A stretch of DNA of 64,000 nucleotides from a virus. Below, in pieces: positions 9,500 to 17,552 of the stretch. The position numbers and the translations under genes were made by a program. The notes beneath the pieces are model-generated. The model saw nothing but the letters and a program-made list of their open reading frames with translations. It made no database searches and was not told the origin of the DNA. Position 1 is the stretch's first letter, and the number at the start of each line of letters is the position of its first letter. The stretch lies in IMG/VR virus record IMGVR_UViG_3300035698_012119, positions 16,668-80,667 of that record; one strand, given 5' to 3'.

Positions 9500-11725
9500 T
9501 TATGCAAAGCCTGTTTGGTCTGGCGTGATAACCGATCTTGTGGGCGGAATGTCAATCCCGTCTTGCTCAGTTGTTGTTGCTTCTGTTGGCTGTTCAGCTG
9601 TGTCAGCCTGTTCGCCCGCAGCAGTTGGGTCGTAGTTAAAGTCTGGCGCATCAAGTTGTTGCTTTACAAGAGCAGGGTCAGAGTTCCCACCCGCCAAATC
9701 TATGATATCGTCTATGTAAACAGTAGGACCGCTTATATGCACGTTCCCTGCACCTGTCACACGCACTTCTGAGCCTGCATTCGCATGGATTGATCCAGAA
9801 CCACCATCAAGATAAAGCGTAGAAGATTTCAGAGAAACCAGTCCGCTCGAATTGATGTTGGTAGTTGCATTTGATTCGAGCATCATATTAGCTTCAGATT
9901 TGATACTCATAAAGCTTTCTGACTTCATGACTATTGCAGCACCTGAATTTATTCTCAGATTGCCAGTTGCTTGCAAGGATATGGTCCCTTCCCCAGAATT
10001 TAAATATAGATTCTGTGTAGGGTTAAGGAAAACATTGCCTTTTGCTTTCATGTGTAAACTATCATTGGACTCCAGATACACACCTTTTTCGCCAGTGACA
10101 CTTGTCCAATCACCGCCAAGGCGCATATTCTTCGATTTGGTATTAAACGATTCAACAGATTGCATTATAATATTCTTTTTAGCGCGAACTTGGAAGTTTT
10201 CTATATTTGCCTCGATGCCTATCGATGCGCTTCGAATGTCGGTTCTGTCTGCTGCGTTCAGTTCAAGCTTGCCAGCGCCGCCGATCATTATATTTCCATG
10301 AACTATTTGCTTGTAGTCACCTTGAATTTCCTCAACTTTATTTCCCTTAATAAGCATGTGGCAATCACCGTCAATTGTTACAAGGTTATTCCCCTTGATA
10401 TAGACGTGGTGGTTTCGATCGTGGATATCGTAGCTGTCGCCTGTATTTTTGTTTGTTGTAGACGTTGCTGCAATTTGGATATAAGATCCGTTTTTGTGCC
10501 AGATCATAATACGTTCTGCATTTGGAGTATCGTCAAGCTCGATCGAGTGACCAGATGCAGTTTCGATGACTCTATTATAAGGGTACTGTGCTGCGTATGC
10601 TGATGCTGGTTCTTCCCACGAAGTGGTCTCGACTGTTTCTGTTGAAGAACTATCCATATATCCGCTATATGTATTATTGGTCCCTGCTTGACCTGTGCTC
10701 GCAACGTCGAACTTGGTTTCGTCACCAAAATTAATTGTTGCTAATCTTTGTGCTTCTGCTATTCTTTTTCCCATATTGGGAATTCCTGGGCGTAGATTTT
10801 GCTCAGAGAAAATACGTGCCGCCTGTACTGGATCATTGGCGGCTGCAAGCGATCTTCCTGATCTTGCTTCTGTGGTGTTGAGTTCTTCCACTAAAAAGTC
10901 TAATTGAAAATCTACATTCGAAACAGGGACACCACGTGCACGCGCGGCAGTCTCTAATGCTACTCTGCGCGGCCCTGTCCACTGAATTAAGCCAAGGCCG
11001 CCTCTACTGCCTGCAACGGTAGGCGATATTTCATTTATTCCAGCATCTAATCCACTTTCAGCAACCATATTAGCAATGACACCTCTCGAGGCAGCATCTG
11101 ACAGTCCTCTGCGGCGCAATCCATTATAAACAGATTCTTCATTTGCACCGGGAGTCCCAGTTCTGCTTGTCGGTGCTTGCCCCGTCTCGCTAATATCAAT
11201 TCCCCAAGCATTTCCATTTCCGATGCTGGTGTGATTTTTAATCTTACCACCGCCAATGGGGACATTCTTAACACGGTTTGTTTCAAGCGTCTCGTTATAT
11301 GTCTCATTTAAAAACTCACCAGTCGCAAGTTTCGACATCGGAGATAAGCCTAAATCTCTTGGTCTTGAACCCTGTGCTTGTCTATCATAATTTTCTACTG
11401 GTATTGCTCCCCAGCCCGTCGCTGATGGGTCAATGACAGAAGTAACTTGGGTAGGTATCAAACCAAGAACCATTGGCTGCTGTGCATCTCTGCCATCTAT
11501 AAAGAAACCAAATATCCAAGCATTGAGTGGAGGTATTGTAAAGTTTACATCATGACTGCCAATAATAAGTGTTGCCCAAGGAAGGTCTTCTGTTGGCACG
11601 TCTTGGTTTGACCCATGCACGCCAAAAGCTCTTACTTGCACTCTACCTTCTGCACGAGGATCTTCTCGGTTTTCAACTACGCCAATAAAGAAAAGAGGTT
11701 GAATAAAGCCAAGACCAGTGTCCAT
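9500..11725 (-). CDS. 5: baseplate hub spike with lysozyme domain, gp5-like
   Basis: 741 residues in three parts. Residues ~8-95 form the gp5 OB-fold (FIGVVENREDP, then GRVQVRAFGVHG and MVLGLIPTQ). Residues ~195-335 match the phage tail lysozyme domain (VIANMVAESGLDAG with probable catalytic Glu223, and GLGLIQWTG). This domain differs from the T4-lysozyme-type domain of T4 gp5. Residues ~420-690 are a repetitive beta-helix (many short N-G/S repeats such as IKGNNLVTIDGD) that should form the trimeric membrane-piercing needle. It overlaps the upstream hub gene by one base. T4 gp5 is 575 residues. Confidence 0.93.
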   Translation of the reverse strand: MDTGLGFIQPLFFIGVVENREDPRAEGRVQVRAFGVHGSNQDVPTEDLPWATLIIGSHDVNFTIPPLNAWIFGFFIDGRDAQQPMVLGLIPTQVTSVIDPSATGWGAIPVENYDRQAQGSRPRDLGLSPMSKLATGEFLNETYNETLETNRVKNVPIGGGKIKNHTSIGNGNAWGIDISETGQAPTSRTGTPGANEESVYNGLRRRGLSDAASRGVIANMVAESGLDAGINEISPTVAGSRGGLGLIQWTGPRRVALETAARARGVPVSNVDFQLDFLVEELNTTEARSGRSLAAANDPVQAARIFSEQNLRPGIPNMGKRIAEAQRLATINFGDETKFDVASTGQAGTNNTYSGYMDSSSTETVETTSWEEPASAYAAQYPYNRVIETASGHSIELDDTPNAERIMIWHKNGSYIQIAATSTTNKNTGDSYDIHDRNHHVYIKGNNLVTIDGDCHMLIKGNKVEEIQGDYKQIVHGNIMIGGAGKLELNAADRTDIRSASIGIEANIENFQVRAKKNIIMQSVESFNTKSKNMRLGGDWTSVTGEKGVYLESNDSLHMKAKGNVFLNPTQNLYLNSGEGTISLQATGNLRINSGAAIVMKSESFMSIKSEANMMLESNATTNINSSGLVSLKSSTLYLDGGSGSIHANAGSEVRVTGAGNVHISGPTVYIDDIIDLAGGNSDPALVKQQLDAPDFNYDPTAAGEQADTAEQPTEATTTEQDGIDIPPTRSVITPDQTGFA

Positions 11726-13218
11726 TACAATCCACCTACAAGTGCGCCACCAGCACTGATTCTCAAATCAGTGCTGCTCCAGTCCTTTTTCACCATGACA
11801 TAGTAATTTTTCATCTCATCTTGTTCCATTCTGTGATTTACCGATCTTACTATATACTTGCCACTTAGGTGTTTATTTCTTTCTGGAGAACTTCTGCTTG
11901 TACCATCTGCTTGTTGAAACTTCTTGACGTCCAAATCGATAATGTCTCCAGCAGTAATGTCGAGTCGACCAGGCCCTATAGCAGATACAGTAACACTTTC
12001 AATGTGCTTTTCATATGCTTGTCTATTTGAAATTATTTCTGCATAGTAATTTTCCGAATTTAGAGAATTTGCATCACTCGACGCGTCGCCATTCTTATCA
12101 TAATTTACAACCACAATGAATTTCTTCTGAATATCTTCATCGCGGCCAGTGGCTTGCAAACTTCGATGGGAAGCATCTACAAATTTGTTTGTGTGTTTAT
12201 CTTGTAGCTTTTGATAACTTTCAATATTGAAATACTTGTCACGCTCTTGGAAATAGTTATACTGGCCGTCATCATTTAGAAGATTTGTTTGTCTTCTGAG
12301 AATGTCCAATTCAATCACTTTGTTTCTATATGCGCCGTTGTAAAGATCATCAAGACTGTTTATTCTGTGGGTATTTTCGATAGTCTCTAAGTTGTTTAGC
12401 TGAGCATCAAAAAAGTCAAGCGTATTTGGTATCGCATCATAATACGTAAAATTGAACAATCTTGTTTCATCATAGTCAGGCGTTTTTATGTCTTCCGCAA
12501 GTCGAAATAGATGTTCGTCAGTAACAAAATGGTAACCACGAGAAGACTCGAAGAATCTATATGTGCACGAGGGGCTGTTGTCAGCTGAATAGGCTCTCTT
12601 GGTAAGAAATTCCATTGCTTCTTCTGCTCTCATAGCAGGAATTATACAACGTGTTCTTCCACTTGTTTCTTCGACGATAAGATCTTTGTTGTCATACGAT
12701 CTTCTGTTTAATGACTTTGAAAATGCATCAGCACTGTTATCAAAGTAATCAGCAAAAACAATTTTTGCCATTTCTGAAATAGGGACATCGCGAAACGGGC
12801 GTGTTATTTTATAGGTGCCAGCTTTGTATGATTGGTACGAGATGAAGTGTAGGTCGTAGTAGATGCCATCGTTTGTGTCTTTTACAGTTACATTGTCAAT
12901 CTTATAGATGAAGCCAATAAATCTAAATGGCTCAGCAACCGCACCTGTTTGAACACCACCATTCTCGTTTATGATTTTTGAATCAGCAAGTTCAAAAACA
13001 ATCTGCTCTTCGCCTCTCAGCGGAGTTTCTTCAAGCAATCCAACAGAATCGATTATACGGACTGTGCCGTGCATAGTTTCACTGTTAGTAGATGAATTTA
13101 AACTAATCGAAGGGATCAAGGCTGTTATGTCAAGATCGCGTTGACTATCATCAAATTCAAATCTAATAGTAGCTTTTTGAAGATTGTAATATGTTGGGTT
13201 GACAAACGAATCGCTCAT
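11725..13218 (-). CDS. baseplate hub protein (gp27/gpD-like)
   Basis: 497 residues, transcribed immediately before the gp5 spike, which is the position of T4 gp27. It starts with an FEFDDSQRDLDITALIPSIS-type strand and contains YKIDNVTVKDTNDG and, near the C-terminus, GPGRLDITAGDIIDLDV and LSGKYIVRSVNHRM. These are the hallmarks of the hub or late-control-D family, which docks the spike to the tail tube. T4 gp27 is 391 residues. The function is inferred from these motifs and the neighbour. Confidence 0.75.
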   Translation of the reverse strand: MSDSFVNPTYYNLQKATIRFEFDDSQRDLDITALIPSISLNSSTNSETMHGTVRIIDSVGLLEETPLRGEEQIVFELADSKIINENGGVQTGAVAEPFRFIGFIYKIDNVTVKDTNDGIYYDLHFISYQSYKAGTYKITRPFRDVPISEMAKIVFADYFDNSADAFSKSLNRRSYDNKDLIVEETSGRTRCIIPAMRAEEAMEFLTKRAYSADNSPSCTYRFFESSRGYHFVTDEHLFRLAEDIKTPDYDETRLFNFTYYDAIPNTLDFFDAQLNNLETIENTHRINSLDDLYNGAYRNKVIELDILRRQTNLLNDDGQYNYFQERDKYFNIESYQKLQDKHTNKFVDASHRSLQATGRDEDIQKKFIVVVNYDKNGDASSDANSLNSENYYAEIISNRQAYEKHIESVTVSAIGPGRLDITAGDIIDLDVKKFQQADGTSRSSPERNKHLSGKYIVRSVNHRMEQDEMKNYYVMVKKDWSSTDLRISAGGALVGGL

Positions 13219-13466
13219 TCACGAAGAGACCTTCTAAATTCTTCGACAATTTGATTGCGATATACTTTATCAATCAAAATAATCTCGCGTTTGTTCTCGT
13301 TCATCTGCCTTTCAAAATCATACAACCGGATTGGCTTCCACTCATCTGGTATAATCTGCCGAATGGTTATTCTTCTACCTTCTTCAGTCAGAAGAACAAC
13401 TTCATCCTCTTTTCGCAAGAAAAGTGTTCTAAACGATTCGGGGCTAATTCTTACAACATCTGTCAT
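13215..13466 (-). CDS. small conserved baseplate-operon protein, unknown function
   Basis: 83 residues, rich in charged residues (many Arg and Glu), without signal peptide or membrane segment. It overlaps the following hub gene by 4 bases and the preceding gp53 gene by 4 bases, so it is translated as part of the tail operon. I do not recognise a family. The position between gp53 and the hub suggests a small structural or assembly factor. Confidence 0.7.
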   Translation of the reverse strand: MTDVVRISPESFRTLFLRKEDEVVLLTEEGRRITIRQIIPDEWKPIRLYDFERQMNENKREIILIDKVYRNQIVEEFRRSLRE

Positions 13467-13852
13467 TTTACTACATCCTTATAGTAGTATACAATATTAT
13501 CAGTTCTTTCTTCGTCCTGAGCCCACGATATAACATCATACGTGCCACCAGTAGTTCTTGATATATCTGCGTATTTATTGGCAAAGTATTGATTGAATTC
13601 TCTTTCGTCCATTACCCATTTTGTATAGGGATCTGTAATGCCATTCGAAAGCATTACTAACCAAGTATCATCTACTGACCCGTAATAATTTTGAGCAATG
13701 TCTTCTGGTTTCTCTCCTTCCCTCACTGTGTATGGCAAAAAGATGTAGGGATCTTTTAGTAAATCATCAATGATTTTGCTGCGCCTTGTTATGTCTGTAA
13801 TTGTTTTACCGTCATATTGTATCAGGGGAAAATTTGCAAAGTATTTTGACAT
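13463..13852 (-). CDS. 53: baseplate wedge subunit gp53
   Basis: 129 residues (T4 gp53 is 196). It has the family start (YFANFPLIQYDG) and the LysM-like core in which EGEKPEDIAQNYYGSVDDTW corresponds to T4 SPRPEELANAIYGNPQLYW, followed by NGITDPYTKWVM. gp53 clamps adjacent wedges together during baseplate assembly. It starts at the last base of the gp48 gene. The C-terminal extension of T4 gp53 is missing, as in many exo-T4 phages. Confidence 0.9.
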   Translation of the reverse strand: MSKYFANFPLIQYDGKTITDITRRSKIIDDLLKDPYIFLPYTVREGEKPEDIAQNYYGSVDDTWLVMLSNGITDPYTKWVMDEREFNQYFANKYADISRTTGGTYDVISWAQDEERTDNIVYYYKDVVK

Positions 13853-14808
13853 TAAGTGGATCCTACTCGTCCAGGGAACGTTGGATTGTTGCCAGATGAA
13901 TTTACATTCGTGCTTGTTGCACCGTAATCTTCCGCCGTGTGGATGTCTGATTCGATTACAGTCATTTGCATTTGAACAGCAGCAGGTCTTCCACCACGCA
14001 ACACAGCATTTCCGTTTGGTGTGAAGTTTGAGGAAAACGTTTGAACCATTGCTGTTTTAAAATAGAAATAGTGTCCTGGGTCGATGCCGACAAAGAACAT
14101 ATCAACCATCGCAGGATATTTAAACATTGCTCTTTGAACTACAGAAGTATTTACGTATTGAGGCAGCATATTCTTTTTAATTGTATCTGATATTTGTTGC
14201 AAATTAAAAGATTCCTCAGCGCTTTTGGGTGCAAGAGTCCAATCAAAACTGTGGGTTTTCATTTCCACGCCATCGAATGACAGCGCAGCTTTTGGGTTTA
14301 CGAATGTCCCGGTTCCAGCATCTATATTCCTACCTTGATTTGAAAACACTCCGTCAATGCCCTTTCTTGCAAGGAAAGCAATGTCCTTAGATAAATTGCC
14401 AGCAATTTCCTGCAAATTGTTACCCTGAATGCCGGGAATGTTCTTGAGAGCACCTTTTACTATTGCGCCCGATAGGTTACCGAGGCCTAGATCTTCCACA
14501 TCGATTTCTGACAGAAGGCTCGAAACGACGTCTCCAGCGGTGCCTTGGTCAAATCTCTGAATGCGGACGTTAAATGTATCTGATATATTTGCGGGTAGTG
14601 GCAAGAAGATTGTATCAGTAGATCTTGTACCGGCGCTTACCAATTGAGAAAACCCTCTTTCAGAAGACGTCCGATATTGATATTCTCTGAACATAAGTAG
14701 AATACCATAATCATTATCTTCGATCGGAAAGTTAAGATTTTTAGGTGCGTTTTTTGCTGCCCTAAATAATTCTTCTTTTATCGGTTTAAAATTTGAACCG
14801 TTAGGCAT
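13852..14808 (-). CDS. 48: baseplate tail-tube cap gp48
   Basis: 318 residues. The motif NPKAALSFDGVEMKTHSFDW, followed by LAPKSAEESFNLQQI, is diagnostic for the T4 gp48 family. The protein polymerises on top of the hub and starts the tail tube. It is the first gene of the minus-strand tail operon; its ATG lies 37 bases downstream of a TATAAATA late promoter. T4 gp48 is 364 residues. Confidence 0.88.
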   Translation of the reverse strand: MPNGSNFKPIKEELFRAAKNAPKNLNFPIEDNDYGILLMFREYQYRTSSERGFSQLVSAGTRSTDTIFLPLPANISDTFNVRIQRFDQGTAGDVVSSLLSEIDVEDLGLGNLSGAIVKGALKNIPGIQGNNLQEIAGNLSKDIAFLARKGIDGVFSNQGRNIDAGTGTFVNPKAALSFDGVEMKTHSFDWTLAPKSAEESFNLQQISDTIKKNMLPQYVNTSVVQRAMFKYPAMVDMFFVGIDPGHYFYFKTAMVQTFSSNFTPNGNAVLRGGRPAAVQMQMTVIESDIHTAEDYGATSTNVNSSGNNPTFPGRVGST

Positions 14809-14822
14809 TTTGTTCCCATCGT

Positions 14823-14830
14823 TATAAATA
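14823..14830 (+). promoter_or_regulatory. late promoter TATAAATA for the gp4-to-tape-measure operon
   Basis: An exact TATAAATA on the plus strand, 38 bases before the TTG start of gp4. It is the divergent partner of the minus-strand late promoter at 14846-14853. Confidence 0.85.
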
Positions 14831-14845
14831 ACTATTGACTAGTTC

Positions 14846-14853
14846 TATTTATA
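14846..14853 (-). promoter_or_regulatory. late promoter TATAAATA for the gp48-to-gp8 tail operon
   Basis: An exact TATAAATA on the minus strand, 37 bases before the gp48 start. This is the T4 late consensus read by gp55 (encoded at 38198-38716). It faces away from a second exact copy on the plus strand 15 bases to the left, so the two late operons start from one small divergent region in which the transcription bubbles would overlap. Confidence 0.85.
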
Positions 14854-14868
14854 CAGAAAGATAAAAAT

Positions 14869-15333
14869 TTGGCATATAGTGGAAGGTTTCGCCCGAAAAA
14901 TCCTGGCAAATACAAGGGCGATCCAACAAAGATTACTTATCGATCTTTGTGGGAATTAAAGGTATTTCGCAGATGTGATGAACATCCTGATATAGTTGAA
15001 TGGCAATCTGAAGAGATTGCCATACCATATATGAATCCGGTCAAAGGCAAAACAAGTAGATATTTTCCAGACATCGTGATTAAGAAGCGCGTATCTGCGG
15101 ATAAATACCATATGATAATGATTGAAATAAAACCTAAGAGCCAGACTAAACCGCCAGATCCTTCTGGAAGAAACAAGACAGCAACAGGTAGAGTATCACG
15201 GCGGTACATAAACGAAGCTGCAACTTATGCGGTCAATGAAGCAAAATGGAACGCAGCGGAAAGATATTGTAGAGAACGCAATTGGACTTTTCATATTATG
15301 ACAGAAGATGAAATTAAACCACTAGGGAAGTAA
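14869..15333 (+). CDS. 4: head completion protein gp4
   Basis: 154 residues from a TTG start. TTG is chosen because the next in-frame ATG would remove the conserved FRPKNPGKYKGDPTKITYRS start. The sequence continues with SLWELKVFRRCDEHP and RYFPDIVIKKR, typical of gp4. T4 gp4 is about 150 residues and completes DNA-filled heads before tail joining; the family has a nuclease-like fold (the D...E-x-K pattern PDIVI ... IEIKPK is visible). The RBS is weak. Confidence 0.9.
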   Translation: MAYSGRFRPKNPGKYKGDPTKITYRSLWELKVFRRCDEHPDIVEWQSEEIAIPYMNPVKGKTSRYFPDIVIKKRVSADKYHMIMIEIKPKSQTKPPDPSGRNKTATGRVSRRYINEAATYAVNEAKWNAAERYCRERNWTFHIMTEDEIKPLGK

Positions 15334-15335
15334 AA

Positions 15336-15932
15336 ATGGCAGCATCACTATTCGATGACATTCTATTAAAAGGACTTCGGTCAGGTCAAGTGCCTGCTCG
15401 GTCGGAGTCAGCGCGTACTTGGTTTAGAGACAAAGCAAAATCCATGGGTAAAGTATCAGAAACAAAAATTCTGAGAGATGATACTTCAAGATTGAAAAAT
15501 CGTTCTGCTATAGGTAAAATGTATTTCTTCATGTATGACGCAAAGCATAAGAAAACACTTCCTTACTATGATGCGTTTCCGCTTATTTTTCCAGTTGATA
15601 GAGTCGAAGGCGGATTTTACGGACTTAACATGCATTACCTGCCTCTGAAATTAAGAGCACAGCTAATGGACGCGCTGTACGACATAGCAAGTAATAGCAG
15701 ATATGATCAAAGTACAAAGCTAAAACTCTCATACAGTGTTCTAAAAGGCGCTGAAAAATTTAAGATATTTCAGCCTACATTCAAACGATATTTGAGCAGT
15801 AACGTAAGAAGTAGATTCGTAGAAGTAGAGTCTGCAGAGTGGGACATTGCACTATTTCTCGGTTCGGAGCAATTCGTCGGCGCATCGAAAACAAAAGTCT
15901 GGGCAGATTCTAGAAAAATAATAAAAGGTTAA
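15336..15932 (+). CDS. conserved T4-superfamily virion/assembly protein
   Basis: 198 residues, starting 3 bases after gp4. The core YFFMYDAKHKKTLPYYDAFP, followed by LIFPV and GFYGLNMHYLP, is a very conserved block that I recognise from exo-T4 genomes, always near gp4 or the tail tube. In some genomes it is annotated as a DNA-end protector or baseplate protein; I cannot confirm either. No signal peptide or metal-site motif is seen. The position suggests a role in late tail or head completion. Confidence 0.7.
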   Translation: MAASLFDDILLKGLRSGQVPARSESARTWFRDKAKSMGKVSETKILRDDTSRLKNRSAIGKMYFFMYDAKHKKTLPYYDAFPLIFPVDRVEGGFYGLNMHYLPLKLRAQLMDALYDIASNSRYDQSTKLKLSYSVLKGAEKFKIFQPTFKRYLSSNVRSRFVEVESAEWDIALFLGSEQFVGASKTKVWADSRKIIKG

Positions 15933-15937
15933 TATAG

Positions 15938-16648
15938 ATGTTCAACATCTCAGAGTTTAAAGCAAGAATAGACCGTCACGGCGGTCCTGCTCGCACGAGT
16001 TTGTTTGAGGTGGCTATATCACCAACGAATAGACGCGGGGAACTAATCGTCCCTGGAGTTATTTCGACGGATGACCTTCGTTTCTTTTGTCAGACTGTAT
16101 CCATGCCAGGCATCAACCTAGAGGTAATGCCGTATAGACCAAATGGCTTGGGTTTTACCGAATCAATGCCAATGAACTCGTCTCCCGACCAATTAAATGC
16201 GGTATTCATGCTTGATAGTAATCAGCGTGTTATGACTTATTTTCATCGTTGGATAGCATCAGTTGTAAACGTGAATGGGAACAGAGGAGACAGTGTAACA
16301 GGACTTGCACCTAAGCTCATTGAATATAAAGATACATATGCTGCATCTGAATTGACCATTAGACACTATTCCACGCATAACCCGTTTGAATATTATGAAT
16401 GTCGCTACGAGGGTGTGTTTCCTACTCAAGTCGGCGCACTTGAGTTAAGTTGGGCTGGCGACGGCGCAGCAACAATAACCGTAAATTTCACATACAACAG
16501 AATGGTGTATTCTGGGTTTACAGAGTCGAATGTTGACGTGTCGTCCAGTTTTGTTGGGACACAAGGCTCTACAATAAGAGGCAATAACTTGGCTCAGACA
16601 ATACAAGACTTCAACACGAGATCGGTTGATTTACTTACAACAGTATAA
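15938..16648 (+). CDS. tail tube protein, gp19/gp54 family
   Basis: 236 residues. It has the T4 gp19-family layout: an N-terminal FEVAIS strand, FFCQTVSMPGINLEV (T4 gp19 TFQCKATALPAGIVE), a central ...YFHRWIASV segment and a C-terminal YEGVFPTQVGALELSW (T4 IKGLWPTNVGELQLDW). At 236 residues it is longer than gp19 (163). Its place beside gp48/gp26 makes it either the tube monomer or the tube initiator gp54. The fold is certain; the exact role is not. Confidence 0.82.
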   Translation: MFNISEFKARIDRHGGPARTSLFEVAISPTNRRGELIVPGVISTDDLRFFCQTVSMPGINLEVMPYRPNGLGFTESMPMNSSPDQLNAVFMLDSNQRVMTYFHRWIASVVNVNGNRGDSVTGLAPKLIEYKDTYAASELTIRHYSTHNPFEYYECRYEGVFPTQVGALELSWAGDGAATITVNFTYNRMVYSGFTESNVDVSSSFVGTQGSTIRGNNLAQTIQDFNTRSVDLLTTV

Positions 16649-16674
16649 TTACAACATAAAGGATACTACATATT

Positions 16675-17376
16675 ATGGCACTACCTAAAATTGAGCTTCC
16701 AGTCTACCAATGTGAATTACCATCAACAGGCAAGAAGGTCAAATTCCGCCCATTTACCGTTAAGGAGGAAAAGATACTGTTGACTGCTCAAGAGTCAAAG
16801 GAAACTGAGCAAATATTACTGTCTATTAAACAGATTCTGACTAACTGTATTGTTGATAAAGACGTGGCCGAGCTTGCTATTTTTGACGTTGAATATTTGC
16901 TTATTCAACTTAGATCAAAATCAGTCGACAACAGAGTTGAATTTGAGATAACAGATCCTGCAACAGAAGAAAAGATTAAACTTGAACTTGACCTAGGAAC
17001 AGTAAAGGTAGAGCACAACAAAGAGCATACGGATAAGATTGTGATTTCCGAACAATATACACTGTTTCTAAAGTATCCAACCATTGACGACTTTGAAACA
17101 CTGATGTCGAAAGAAGAGCCAACTGCGGAAGATAGCTACCAGTTAATGATTTCTTGCCTTGACAAACTTGCATCAGAAGATGAAGTTTTTAACTTTAAAG
17201 ATTTTCCCAAAGAGGAAATTGACGAATTCGTTGAAAGTCTGCACAGTGATACGATCAAAAAAATAAAGACATTCTTTGATACAATGCCTAAAGTCCGCCA
17301 CGAAATAAAATATAAAAACTCTAAGGGCGACTCGAACATATTTGTGATGGAAGGAACCCAAACTTTTTTTATCTGA
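16675..17376 (+). CDS. 26: tail assembly chaperone / hub assembly protein gp26-like, with programmed frameshift at its end
   Basis: 233 residues in frame 0. The protein matches the T4 gp26 (T4 baseplate, PF12322-type) family: an N-terminal VYQCELPSTGKKVKFRPFTV, then KEEKILL, followed by an acidic helical body (T4 gp26 is 208). It directly precedes a small gene and the tape measure, the standard place of a tail-assembly chaperone pair. Its last codons contain seven T residues (17364-17370) followed 6 bases later by a stable stem. A fraction of ribosomes should therefore slip back one base and make a 292-residue fusion with the next gene instead of stopping at 17374. Confidence 0.88.
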   Translation: MALPKIELPVYQCELPSTGKKVKFRPFTVKEEKILLTAQESKETEQILLSIKQILTNCIVDKDVAELAIFDVEYLLIQLRSKSVDNRVEFEITDPATEEKIKLELDLGTVKVEHNKEHTDKIVISEQYTLFLKYPTIDDFETLMSKEEPTAEDSYQLMISCLDKLASEDEVFNFKDFPKEEIDEFVESLHSDTIKKIKTFFDTMPKVRHEIKYKNSKGDSNIFVMEGTQTFFI

Positions 17377-17434
17377 TGTTGAGCCATACAAGTTTGTCGA
17401 TATATTACCAAAAAATATTTTCCATGGCTCAACA
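17364..17434 (+). promoter_or_regulatory. -1 ribosomal frameshift signal (T_TTT_TTT plus stem-loop)
   Basis: Seen directly: heptamer TTTTTTT at 17364-17370 in phase T_TTT_TTT, a 6-base spacer, then an 11-bp perfect inverted repeat (17377-17387 TGTTGAGCCAT with 17424-17434 ATGGCTCAACA, 36-base loop). The -1 frame stays open from the heptamer to the stop of the next gene at 17550-17552. The stem also hides the ATG at 17424, so it would lower independent initiation there. The arrangement equals the lambda G/GT frameshift site in phase and spacing. Confidence 0.85.
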
Positions 17435-17552
17435 CCATAAATATAGTATTACAGAATTAGAGGCAATGTTACCGTACGAGAGGGACATTTATTTTGAATT
17501 GTTAATTGATTTCATAGAAAAACAAAGAGAAGAACAAAGGAATCGAAGCTAA
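17424..17552 (+). CDS. second tail-assembly chaperone module (made mainly as frameshift extension)
   Basis: 42 residues from ATG 17424. The segment SITELEAMLPYERDIYFELL is a conserved short motif found just before the tape measure in many myoviruses. Three expression routes are possible: -1 frameshift from gp26 (preferred), restart at ATG 17376 overlapping the gp26 stop as TGATG (58 residues), or ATG 17424. Its stop TAA overlaps the tape-measure ATG (TAATG). It corresponds functionally to the T domain of lambda gpGT, which recruits the tape measure. Confidence 0.8.
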   Translation: MAQHHKYSITELEAMLPYERDIYFELLIDFIEKQREEQRNRS

